Virus record (IMG/VR): IMGVR_UViG_3300029258_005835
Coordinates: 1-54,316 of that record
DNA from: a virus
Length of the DNA stretch: 54,316 nt
Reading direction: 5' to 3' (one strand)
Within the stretch, counting starts at the first letter, position 1. Each line of letters begins with the position of its first letter. Positions 37,994 to 44,648 of the stretch are shown piece by piece. Both the position numbers and the translations under genes were made by a program. The notes beneath the pieces were generated by a model. That model made no database searches and was not told where the DNA came from. It saw only the letters and a program-made list of their open reading frames with translations.

Positions 37994-38207
37994 TTTCCTC
38001 CTCGTATCAGGTTGAGCGCCGCCCTATACGGCGGCCTAGCCCTGCTCCCGCAGCACCCTTCTGCGGCCCGCTTACTACCTCACGTCGATCGGTCGTCAGG
38101 TGGGGTTCGGTGCTGTGGGGCTTGCTGCCTGCCGCCCCTGTCTTGGCTTGTCTACCGTTTCATCCAACCTCCCGTTTCTCTATCTGCTGTAGTGTCTGCG
38201 TGTGGAT

Positions 38208-38423
38208 TCAGCAGAAGAGATGTGCGAACTTGGCTACAAGCGTGCTCCAACAGACTCCTAGCACTACTGGGGCCACAACCAAGAGTGTTATCAGTACGGG
38301 GTTCGGACCCCATGCATCCCACAGAGGGGAAGCGATTGCTCCTGTTGTCACAAGCAGCATTGCCCATCCTGCCGTCTCTACCATCGTCTGCCTCGACTCA
38401 TCTGCTGTCACTTTCTCTTTCAC
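38208..38423 (-). CDS. Two-TM membrane protein, 71 aa
   Basis: GTG start (38423) after AGGAGGGTAAAGACA on the minus strand. TM1 at about residues 16-33 and TM2 at about 42-62 (PVLITLLVVAPVVLGVCW). First gene of the leftward accessory operon, 34 nt downstream of its promoter -10. Function unknown. Confidence 0.6.
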   Translation of the reverse strand: MKEKVTADESRQTMVETAGWAMLLVTTGAIASPLWDAWGPNPVLITLLVVAPVVLGVCWSTLVAKFAHLFC

Positions 38424-38456
38424 TGTCTTTACCCTCCTGTTTCTCTATCTGCCACA

Positions 38457-38486
38457 ACTATAGCACACACACGCACACAATGTCAA
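38457..38486 (-). promoter_or_regulatory. Sigma-70 promoter of the leftward accessory operon
   Basis: On the minus strand TTGACA (38481-38486), 18-nt spacer made largely of alternating GT, TATAGT (38457-38462). It is followed by the gene starting at 38423. Confidence 0.8.
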
Positions 38487-38499
38487 CCCCCCTGTCACC

Positions 38500-38580
38500 A
38501 AAATCATGAAAATCGTCAAAATCGTACGTAAAATCGAACCCATGTTCTAGGGATTTCCGAGGATTTCTGAGGGTTTCCGA
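38500..38580. repeat. Short tandem repeats between divergent promoters
   Basis: AAAATC(A/G) occurs four times at 38500, 38509, 38518 and 38530. Then GGATTTCCGA, GGATTTCTGA and GGGTTTCCGA follow in tandem at 38551-38580. These sit between the leftward (38486) and rightward (38725) promoters in a gene-free stretch (38424-38801) and are candidate regulator-binding sites or a second origin. The remaining 38600-38700 is GC-rich with GC(A/G)CCAGCGTCG twice. Confidence 0.65.
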
Positions 38581-38724
38581 GGGGTATAACCTCCTCCGGC
38601 ACCCCCCGAGCGCGACCCTCGGGCACCAGCGTCGAGCGCCAGCGTCGGGCACCCGCATCGGTCGCCACGCGCGTCCGCGCCGGACCAGCACGAGCGTCGG
38701 AATCCCCGTTCCGTACGGATGTTC

Positions 38725-38754
38725 TTGACAGATGTTCTATTGTCGTGATAGAAT
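38725..38754 (+). promoter_or_regulatory. Sigma-70 promoter of the second envelope operon
   Basis: TTGACA at 38725-38730, 18-nt spacer, TAGAAT at 38749-38754. It lies 47 nt before the ATG of the intron-split membrane gene. Confidence 0.82.
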
Positions 38755-38801
38755 ATACAACCGTATAGGGCTGTCTTGCCCGAGAAAGTGGGTGCAGGTA
38801 A

Positions 38802-39974
38802 ATGTCAGTCAGAGGATTGGTAACGGTGGTAAGTAACGATTGCCACCTAACCCAGCTCATATCGGTGAAACCCTACTGCTCGCGGCAACGGAGCAAGGGC
38901 AATACCGAGGGAAGTCGGGGAGATCGTTTTCTCCCTTGACCCCGTAGAGACTGACGACCGACTGCAAATGCCGAATCTAGGCGACATCGCGAAGGCATCG
39001 GAGATAGGCTATAGCGGGCGTGCGTTGTTCGTCTGGATAGCTTGCCCCGACTGCGGTACGCAACGGTGGCGTCCTCTCCACAACGAGATCACACGCTGCT
39101 GGAAGTGTTCGGCCAACAAGCGCGAACGCGACTTAAAGCCGATCACCTTCCTTGGCACGGGTGCGCCGATAGTCGGAGACACGACCACAGCGGCTGCGAT
39201 AGGGAAAGCCGGAAGAGGAATCTATGCCTACACTGCTTGCCCCAAGTGTGGAAAAACACGTTGGGTTCGGTGGCGACAGATGGATTCGCTGTGCACAGCT
39301 TGCACGGCGCTATCGAACAGCGTGCGATCCGGCAGCGAACACCCCAAGTGGAAAGGCGGAGTCAAGAAAACACGAGGCTACGTCTACGTGCTGATTCCGC
39401 GAACAGACCCGCTTTTCCCAATGGCTGTTAAGCGCTACAAGAATCAAGGTGTTGTTGCCGAGCACAGGCTTGTCGTGGCACGGTCTATCGGTAGGCCGTT
39501 GCGCCCCGACGAGGTCGTCCATCACATCAACGGCACCAAGGACGACAATCGCAGGGAAAACCTTCGGCTGCTTACTAAGCAAAGCCACCACTCAGCCCTA
39601 GTGATGCAGGAGACACAGGATAGGGTGCGAAACCTTGAGGTTAGAGTGACGATGCTTGAGGCAGAGAACACGGCATTAAAAGCTAGTTTGCAGGAGGTCG
39701 GAGATAGCGACACCTCTCCAGAACTGAATTTGCGTCGCTATAATACGCTGGGCGACCTGCCTGACAAGCAGGTTGAAGGTATAGTCCATGCCCCCTAGTA
39801 ATAGGAGGACAAACACGGATCGGCGTAGTTGCCTTTGTGGTCATCGACAGCCTAATCACGAACATCATCACGGGAACAGATACTGGGAGCGTTATACTAC
39901 AGAATTTGCTCCGGGTGATCGTGGCAGCGGCCATCCTGATCGGTGTGGTCATGTCGATTGGTCGGAAGGGCTAG
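38802..39974 (+). CDS. Intron-split two-TM small membrane protein, 61 aa after splicing
   Basis: Exon 1 is 38802-38830 (ATG plus 9 codons and 2 nt); exon 2 is 39818-39974. Joined, they give exactly 62 codons with stop TAG and no interruption: the protein begins MSVRGLVTVV, runs into IGVVAFVVIDSLITNII (TM1), a short polar loop GTDTGSV, and LLRVIVAAAILIGVVMSI (TM2), ending GRKG. Unspliced, neither part is a sensible gene. It is first in the operon after a strong promoter and is followed by a hairpin (40035-40075). This is the setting of an abundant coat-like membrane protein ahead of the Zot-like ATPase; holin is an alternative. Start choice: the promoter and reading frame agree, and the ribosome-binding site is weak. 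Confidence 0.8.
38831..39817 (+). ncRNA. Group I self-splicing intron, 987 nt
   Basis: Boundaries come from pairing. P1 is exon GGTGGT (38825-38830) with guide GCCACC (38842-38847), giving the canonical U-G pair at the 5' splice site. P10 is guide CGATT (38837-38841) with exon-2 GATCG (39818-39822). The last intron base is G (39817). The core shows a CGG-GCAA-CG-capped stem (38877-38895), CAATACCGAGGG, then GTAGAGACTGACG with GACTG at 38949-38953. This pairs with TAGTC at 39782-39786 inside GAAGGTATAGTCC (P7, the S element). P9 is CCCCCTA-GTAA-TAGGAGG (39791-39808), a GNRA-capped hairpin. An HNH gene lies between the two P7 strands. Detailed subgroup not assigned. Confidence 0.9.
38968..39798 (+). 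CDS. Intron-encoded HNH homing endonuclease, 276 aa
   Basis: Encoded within the group I intron; its 3' end overlaps the P7/S element. Two N-terminal zinc-ribbon-like DNA-binding repeats, IACPDCGTQRW with CWKC and TACPKCGKTRW with CTAC, precede the nuclease. The HNH core is at about residues 165-210: VAEHRLVVARSIGRPL, VVHHINGTKDDNRRENL, RLLTKQSHHSAL. A coiled-coil segment follows (QDRVRNLEVRVTMLEAENTA). It should cleave intron-less copies of the target gene and spread the intron. There is no clear ribosome-binding site, so translation may be weak or depend on RNA folding. Confidence 0.88.
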   Translation: MPNLGDIAKASEIGYSGRALFVWIACPDCGTQRWRPLHNEITRCWKCSANKRERDLKPITFLGTGAPIVGDTTTAAAIGKAGRGIYAYTACPKCGKTRWVRWRQMDSLCTACTALSNSVRSGSEHPKWKGGVKKTRGYVYVLIPRTDPLFPMAVKRYKNQGVVAEHRLVVARSIGRPLRPDEVVHHINGTKDDNRRENLRLLTKQSHHSALVMQETQDRVRNLEVRVTMLEAENTALKASLQEVGDSDTSPELNLRRYNTLGDLPDKQVEGIVHAP

Positions 39975-40034
39975 GCCCGACCCGGCCTCTCGGCTCTCCG
40001 CCCTTTGGGAGATCGCCGGAAGGAAGAGGAGAAC

Positions 40035-40075
40035 AAGAGGGGCATCGCTGGTGGGGCGGTGCCCCTTCCTCTTAT
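40035..40075 (+). terminator. Hairpin after the split membrane gene
   Basis: GGGGCA (40039-40044) pairs with TGCCCC (40060-40065), extended by flanking AAGAG/ TTCCTCTT pairing, followed by CTTATCT. It may be a partial terminator that keeps the first gene more abundant than the rest of the operon. 39975-40115 holds no other gene. Confidence 0.5.
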
Positions 40076-40115
40076 CTGGAACGAATAGTGGTAGTAGAGG
40101 AGGAGGTGGTAGCAG

Positions 40116-40382
40116 ATGGCTGGTGTTCTCTTTGCCGGTAAGGTAGTCAACCTCGTACTAGCAAACATTACGGATGTCACGGAGAACCGCGAGGAGTACC
40201 GTGGAGCGTGCTTCGTGGTATCTGCCCCTCGGAAGCGGCACAACTCACCATTCAACGTAGCAGTAGCGCAACTGGTACGCACGTGGTGGCTCATGGACTG
40301 GTCGTTCGTGTTCTGCGAACCGAAGGAGGAGCTGGACAGCGCGATCCGATCTTACCTACGGGAGCAAGAGAATGGCTCGTGA
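40116..40382 (+). CDS. Unknown protein, 88 aa
   Basis: The start follows AGAGGAGGAGGTGGTAGCAG. Beta-rich first half (AGVLFAGKVVNLVLANITDV) then a segment with several Trp and Phe (TWWLMDWSFVFCEP) and a charged helix. No TM of full length. It overlaps the next start by 11 nt. Function unknown. Confidence 0.6.
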   Translation: MAGVLFAGKVVNLVLANITDVTENREEYRGACFVVSAPRKRHNSPFNVAVAQLVRTWWLMDWSFVFCEPKEELDSAIRSYLREQENGS

Positions 40383-40677
40383 GTCGCAATACTGGTACTG
40401 GCTCGTGTGTGCCGATCCTGAAACGGGTAAACATTTTCTTGTCGCGGGCGGCAGGACTGAGGACGAAGCCCGTCAGAAGGGAATGGAAGTTCTGGGTGGT
40501 GTCGACTTCCAGATCAAGAGGCTGCCGACGCGGAACCTAGCCCGGGCGTCCAGTCTGCTGAAGGGCAACAGGCTTGAAAGCACCCACTCACTGAAACAGG
40601 CATCGGAGCGCCTGGGGCACGACCGGTCATTGCGGCGCAGACGGAGAAAACAAGACCCGCTGGCGGGGTGGCCATAA
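40372..40677 (+). CDS. Unknown basic protein, 101 aa
   Basis: Starts inside the previous gene. The N-terminal 50 residues form a small alpha/beta domain (YWYWLVCADPETGKHFLVAG then EDEARQKGMEVLGG). The C-terminus is Arg-rich (DRSLRRRRRKQD). Perhaps binds the genome near the membrane. No family recognised. Confidence 0.6.
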   Translation: MARESQYWYWLVCADPETGKHFLVAGGRTEDEARQKGMEVLGGVDFQIKRLPTRNLARASSLLKGNRLESTHSLKQASERLGHDRSLRRRRRKQDPLAGWP

Positions 40678-40732
40678 TGCTTGCCCTGCGGCGGCTTACA
40701 TATACGGTGGTGACTGAAGGGAGGGAGGTCTT

Positions 40733-41527
40733 GTGACTGGAGCAGAAGTTGAGGCAAATTACTTCGGATGGCACATTATCACGTATCTGGTAATCATCTT
40801 CGCGGTGATGATCGGAGTCTACCAGCTGATCTGGTCTCGGAAGTGTTCCAAGTACGTGAAAGTGCTGGTCGTGAAATCGGACGGCAGCACCGAGACTGAG
40901 TACGCGCCCAAGTCCAAGGGGTATGTTGCGCTAACGTCACCTAACGACAACACGACGCGGTTGTGGCCGATCAGCAAGCTGTCAGCGGTAGAGGAGGACT
41001 ACCCGGGCGACGGGTTCATCCCCAAGTTCCTCCAGAAGAAGATCAAGATGGTGATAGTGGACGAGGTGGACTGGGAGCCGTTGCTTAACAGGGGGTCGTA
41101 CTCGCACGGCGTGGCCAGTCCCGACGTTGTTCGCGATCTCAGGGACGTGGTAGCTGATATACAAGAGGGGCAGCCGGAGATCGCGCAATCCCTGACCGAG
41201 TACATCAACAGCTTGGCGACGGCGCCGACACGCGAGATGGTAGCGAGTCCTGCCGTGCTGGGGAATATCGTCAAGGAGAAGGTCTCGGAGATGGCCGTGA
41301 CAATCTCCAAGGACACGTTCGATCGGTTGGACAGTGTAATCAAGAAGCTGGACAAGATACCCAACGCCATGATCGTGTACATCGGGCTTGGGGTTATCGC
41401 CATCTTGGTCGTAGTCTCGTTCATGCAGTCCGGTGGATTCGGTGGCGAGACGGAACTGACCGGCATCCGGGCCGACCTACAGGCGATTAAGGACGCGCTC
41501 GGTGCGGCGGGAACGGTGGTGCCGTAA
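40733..41527 (+). CDS. Membrane protein with two TM segments, 264 aa
   Basis: GTG start after GGGAGGGAGGTCTT. TM1 at about residues 12-34 (WHIITYLVIIFAVMIGVYQLI), a cytoplasmic region of about 185 residues with coiled-coil parts (SKDTFDRLDSVIKKLDKIP), TM2 at about 218-238 (AMIVYIGLGVIAILVVVSFM), short Gly-rich end. It shares a base with the next gene. Position before the Zot-like ATPase resembles assembly-complex membrane proteins of filamentous phages. That is inference. Confidence 0.65.
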   Translation: MTGAEVEANYFGWHIITYLVIIFAVMIGVYQLIWSRKCSKYVKVLVVKSDGSTETEYAPKSKGYVALTSPNDNTTRLWPISKLSAVEEDYPGDGFIPKFLQKKIKMVIVDEVDWEPLLNRGSYSHGVASPDVVRDLRDVVADIQEGQPEIAQSLTEYINSLATAPTREMVASPAVLGNIVKEKVSEMAVTISKDTFDRLDSVIKKLDKIPNAMIVYIGLGVIAILVVVSFMQSGGFGGETELTGIRADLQAIKDALGAAGTVVP

Positions 41528-42096
41528 TGGTGAGACGAAGCAGCGAGAAGAAGGATGGAGAGAAGACCAAGAGCAAGGTAGCCGCCAAGTCCGACGGAGA
41601 TGGGGATGGCGCTGGACAGATCGGGATTGATACGGCACGGCTCAAGAGAGTAAAGCCGTCGAAGAGTGTTGCGGAAGAGGAGGAGGAAGTTGTAGAGCGG
41701 ACCACACCAGCATCCGTGTCCGCCGGTCCTGTCGATAAGGTCATCGAACTGGCGTTCAACCCGAGCCGCGACAAGATCAGGGAAGTCACGATCATCGACC
41801 GGATGCAGGGCAGGTTGTTCCCGATCATGGATGCGATGAACACGCTGTTCGGCAACTGCCTCGAGATCGCGATGTACCGCCAGTCCAGAGCAGACTACAG
41901 GGCAGCGTACGGCAGGATCAAGCCGAAGCCGCTGGATATCATGGACGAACTGATGTTCCGAACGGCACAGTGGCAGAAGTCGGTCGCTGGGAAGAACTTG
42001 GAGAGGGCGACGGACATCGCGTTGGCGGAGACGGAGACGAGGGAACCCGAGAACGAGGATTACAGCAGCAGTGGCGGACGGGGGTTTGACGACTAG
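41527..42096 (+). CDS. Soluble protein, 189 aa, partner of the ATPase operon
   Basis: ATG shares one base with the previous stop. The first 75 residues are charged and disordered (EKKDGEKTKSKVAAKSDGDG). Residues 75-165 are a helical domain (DRMQGRLFPIMDAMNTLFGN, IMDELMFRTAQWQKSVAG), followed by an acidic, Ser/Gly tail. No known motif. Coupling to the ATPase cluster suggests an adaptor or DNA-delivery factor. Confidence 0.6.
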   Translation: MVRRSSEKKDGEKTKSKVAAKSDGDGDGAGQIGIDTARLKRVKPSKSVAEEEEEVVERTTPASVSAGPVDKVIELAFNPSRDKIREVTIIDRMQGRLFPIMDAMNTLFGNCLEIAMYRQSRADYRAAYGRIKPKPLDIMDELMFRTAQWQKSVAGKNLERATDIALAETETREPENEDYSSSGGRGFDD

Positions 42097-42204
42097 ATGA
42101 TCGACGTCGCTGGTATGGACATGATCGGAATGCTCTGGGCGGCGGCTTGGGTCGTCGTCGTAGTGTATTGGATGCTGGTCAAGACTGAACGGACGGAGTC
42201 CTGA
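42097..42204 (+). CDS. Tiny one-TM protein, 35 aa
   Basis: Starts on the base after the preceding stop and ends 3 nt before the ATPase gene. MIDVAGMDMIGMLWAAAWVV then VVVYWMLVKTERTES: one TM with a charged end, the size of a filamentous-phage minor coat protein. Confidence 0.6.
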   Translation: MIDVAGMDMIGMLWAAAWVVVVVYWMLVKTERTES

Positions 42205-42207
42205 TAG

Positions 42208-43308
42208 ATGACGACGAAGGAAAGAGCGATCGAGGACTGGGAAGAGAAGCTGCCGGACAGGACGACGACACGCGTGTCCAGTATGTCTGACGACCTGTTC
42301 GATACCTCCATGGGGTACGACGACGAGGTCGGCGTCCGGCTGGCAAGCGGCCTGAGTCCTGACGATGTAGAGCGCGCGAAGCTGCTTTACAGGTTGTTCA
42401 ATGGCCTGTGGGGCGTCGCGATCGTGGTTGGAGACCCGGGGACAGGGAAAGACCTGCTCGGCAACTATCTCACCTACCGTATGAAGAGGTATTTTCCATG
42501 GAAGCGCATTCTGCGGGACGAGAAGCCGAGGCCGCTGTACGGACCCTACGCCGGATTGTTCAATGAGACTGTGTTGGCCGAGGAACTGGGGCGGATGAAA
42601 GAGGTGGCCGCTGGTGTCGGTGCCACGAAGGTTGACGCCATCATGGAGAAGGCAGCCGACGACTGGGTATCAAAGAAAGGCGCGGTGCTGCTGAAGAACT
42701 CCATCCTGTATCTCACGGAGTACTGGCGGTACTGCTACAACCGCGAGCCGCACAACCCGATGAACAAGACGATGGGTGGCATCCACAAGATGAAAAGACA
42801 CTTGGACTGCCTGATATTGGGAACGGTGCAGCTTGCGACGGAACTGGATAAGAAAACGTGCCTGCCGTGGGTGGATTGGAGAGTGACGTGCACGCGGTCC
42901 CGGACCAATGTCACGCGGTTCAGCTACTTCGTCGAGCGCGTCAAGTACGACAGGCGATTGGACCTCCTGATCTCGACCAGCAAGCCGTTCCGTATATCGT
43001 TTGACGCCGGGAAGCCCCGAAGCGACATGGGCGACGGCAGGATCGTCGTCAGGAAGCACGGGTACAGGCCGGAGAACGAGGACGAGCGGGTCGTGCTGGA
43101 CGCGCTCGCTGCCGGAGCCGAGACCTACGAGGACTTGGTGGCGCTGCTGGAGACGCACGGTGATATGTCGGAGTGGGAGACCCTAGCGACGCTGAAAGAG
43201 TTGAAGTTCCGACGCAGCAAGCGGGTGATTGACTACCCGTGCGACTTCGGGCTGTACAACTCGAAATCCGCCCCGCAAATCAAATCGAGCATCAAGATCG
43301 GGGATTAG
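42208..43308 (+). CDS. Zot/HerA-like morphogenesis ATPase, 366 aa
   Basis: P-loop ATPase with Walker A VVGDPGTGKD at about residues 73-82. Near 165-175 the strand ILYLTEYWRY ends in Thr-Glu in place of the usual Asp-Glu of Walker B. It is followed by HKMKRHLDCLILGTVQLATE, the 'Rh-x-D-hhh-x-TQ' type segment of Zot/pI and other FtsK-HerA relatives. A winged-helix-like C-terminal region (LDALAAGAETYEDLVALLET) follows. In filamentous phages such ATPases drive virion extrusion; in other viruses they package DNA. No TM segment is present, so it would work with the membrane proteins encoded on each side. Confidence 0.7.
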   Translation: MTTKERAIEDWEEKLPDRTTTRVSSMSDDLFDTSMGYDDEVGVRLASGLSPDDVERAKLLYRLFNGLWGVAIVVGDPGTGKDLLGNYLTYRMKRYFPWKRILRDEKPRPLYGPYAGLFNETVLAEELGRMKEVAAGVGATKVDAIMEKAADDWVSKKGAVLLKNSILYLTEYWRYCYNREPHNPMNKTMGGIHKMKRHLDCLILGTVQLATELDKKTCLPWVDWRVTCTRSRTNVTRFSYFVERVKYDRRLDLLISTSKPFRISFDAGKPRSDMGDGRIVVRKHGYRPENEDERVVLDALAAGAETYEDLVALLETHGDMSEWETLATLKELKFRRSKRVIDYPCDFGLYNSKSAPQIKSSIKIGD

Positions 43309-43329
43309 GAGCAAGACAAGGAGGTTCAG

Positions 43330-43440
43330 GTGGGAAAGCCAAAAGGGTGCGACGGGAAGAGCAAGATCAGGTCCAAAGGCAAAGGGAAAGGTCTCGGGCG
43401 TGGGAAGGGACAAGGCCCGATAGGGAGACCGAGTTCTTGA
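43330..43440 (+). CDS. Lys/Gly-rich peptide, 36 aa
   Basis: GTG 43330 preceded by AAGGAGG with 5-nt spacing. Sequence of K, G and R with few other residues (GKPKGCDGKSKIRSKGKGKG). It may be a nucleic-acid-condensing peptide. Confidence 0.5.
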   Translation: MGKPKGCDGKSKIRSKGKGKGLGRGKGQGPIGRPSS

Positions 43441-43473
43441 GCAGAAAGAAATGAAACCGTGAGACGATGATAT

Positions 43474-43641
43474 ATGGCTGAATTGACTAGAATCTGCCCA
43501 CGCTGCCTCGGTTCCGCGTTGGATTATTATGACCTCTACCGCTATCGCGGTGTATCTAGGCCGCGGTATAGGTGCGAAAGTTGTGGTCGTATCACAGCGT
43601 ATCCGCTGCTTCGCCCCAAGCGCGTACGTCGGAAGAGGTAG
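43474..43641 (+). CDS. Stand-alone zinc-ribbon protein, 55 aa
   Basis: RICPRCLGSALDYYDLYRYR and RYRCESCGRITAYPLLRPKR make a ribbon closely matching the 34159 protein. Basic C-terminus (VRRKR). Ribosome-binding site weak (GAGACGATGATAT). Confidence 0.65.
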   Translation: MAELTRICPRCLGSALDYYDLYRYRGVSRPRYRCESCGRITAYPLLRPKRVRRKR

Positions 43642-43652
43642 GAGAACTAGGC

Positions 43653-43847
43653 ATGAGGCTACCATCGGGGTCGTACCACAGGATCAAGACGTACGCCGAC
43701 GGGCGTCGTGAGCGGCTGACTATCTCTCCCAGCGGGAGGATTCTCGAGTCCGCCCCGATGCGGCGAGTTGGCACGACGAAGACGAGCAAGAGCCTGTCGA
43801 AGCGACGTGCGCAGAGAGCACGGAGAAGGAGGATGGTAGGGAGATGA
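43653..43847 (+). CDS. Small basic protein, 64 aa
   Basis: ATG 43653 follows AGGTAGGAGAACTAGGC. A small beta hairpin (YHRIKTYADGRRERLTISPS) is followed by a strongly basic tail (SKRRAQRARRRRMVGR). The stop overlaps the next start by ATGA. Probably nucleic-acid binding. Confidence 0.6.
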   Translation: MRLPSGSYHRIKTYADGRRERLTISPSGRILESAPMRRVGTTKTSKSLSKRRAQRARRRRMVGR

Positions 43848-44260
43848 CGGAGAAAGTAGAGAGTCAACAGAGCAGGCCGTTGACGGGGACCGATATCCGA
43901 GTGCTGGCGAAGGGGTACTGGGGACGCTACTTCTCGTGGCGGTTATACCCGAGAGTCAAGTGGCTGATGGTCGGAGGAGCCGCTGTGTTCGCTCTGCTCC
44001 TTGTCCTAGTGTTGGTAGCCAGTGCCGCAGATATAACCTCGGCAGGATACCGCGTTCTCTTGATACTACTTGCGGCAGTCGGTGTCGGTTGTGTCGTCGG
44101 CGCGTTCGGTGTTTACCTCATGGACAGAGATCACTACGTGGACCGTTGCGTCGATAAGTGGGAGCACGGCGACCCGACCTTACCGGACGAGGAGTCGGTC
44201 GTGCAATTCGCCAACGGGATGAAGAAAGCGGCAGGAGGCGACGATGGCTTACCTGTTTGA
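43844..44260 (+). CDS. Two-TM membrane protein, 138 aa
   Basis: ATGA overlap with the preceding gene. TM1 at about residues 43-63 (WLMVGGAAVFALLLVLVLVA) and TM2 at about 70-92 (GYRVLLILLAAVGVGCVVG), both ends cytoplasmic and charged. It overlaps the next gene by 17 nt. Function unknown. Confidence 0.65.
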   Translation: MTEKVESQQSRPLTGTDIRVLAKGYWGRYFSWRLYPRVKWLMVGGAAVFALLLVLVLVASAADITSAGYRVLLILLAAVGVGCVVGAFGVYLMDRDHYVDRCVDKWEHGDPTLPDEESVVQFANGMKKAAGGDDGLPV

Positions 44261-44528
44261 CCGGATGCGGAGAGGAAGCAAGGCGATACCGGCTAATGCT
44301 ACGTTCCGGCTCACGGAGTCGGGGCGCGACAAGCTACAGGAGTTCTCCGGCGATCCCCAGAGCAGGATACTGGTCGCTCTGGAGACGCGGGGGTCCACCA
44401 ATATCAGTGAGATCGCACAGGCGAGTGGCTTGAGCCGCGGGCAAGTAGAGAGGCTCGTGCCGACCATGGTGCGTGGGGGGTACGTGGTGTACATAAGCGC
44501 GGCTATGGGCGGCGGGGACGATATCTAG
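44244..44528 (+). CDS. Winged-helix DNA-binding protein, 94 aa
   Basis: ATG after GCAGGAGGCGACG. RILVALETRGSTNISEIAQA and SGLSRGQVERLVPTMVRGGY then VVYI form a MarR/ArsR-like winged helix at residues 35-85. A regulator of the envelope operon, or a second-position adaptor, is likely. Confidence 0.75.
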   Translation: MAYLFDRMRRGSKAIPANATFRLTESGRDKLQEFSGDPQSRILVALETRGSTNISEIAQASGLSRGQVERLVPTMVRGGYVVYISAAMGGGDDI

Positions 44529-44540
44529 CAATGGAGTACG

Positions 44541-44648
44541 ATGCGCGGACTGCTGGGCTACAGGGTTAGTTGGTTCCGGCTGGCCTGGTGCGCCTTCTGG
44601 CTGTCTTTGCCGGCAGCCATTTTTGTAGTTGCGCAGAGGGTAGTATGA
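44541..44648 (+). CDS. Tiny one-TM protein, 35 aa
   Basis: MRGLLGYRVSWFRLAWCAFW then LSLPAAIFVVAQRVV: amphipathic basic start and a single TM. The TGA overlaps the ATG of the giant surface protein, so the two are translationally coupled. The ribosome-binding site is weak. Confidence 0.5.
   Translation: MRGLLGYRVSWFRLAWCAFWLSLPAAIFVVAQRVV

Noticed and set aside
38094-38200. Minus-strand MKR-stop mini-ORF with GGGAGG before it as an attenuator leader
   Set aside because: Only three codons, and no terminator/antiterminator pair could be drawn with confidence.
38458-38691. Leftward 77-codon frame over the 38.5-kb repeats
   Set aside because: Its sequence is just a translation of the AAAATC repeats and GC-rich DNA, and it contains the promoter.
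38755-38960. tRNA or riboswitch upstream of the HNH gene
   Set aside because: The structured RNA is explained by the group I intron core. No cloverleaf or T-loop signature is present.
39788-40141. 117-codon frame downstream of the HNH gene
   Set aside because: Out of frame with the spliced two-TM protein and without a ribosome-binding site. It mostly covers exon 2 in the wrong frame.
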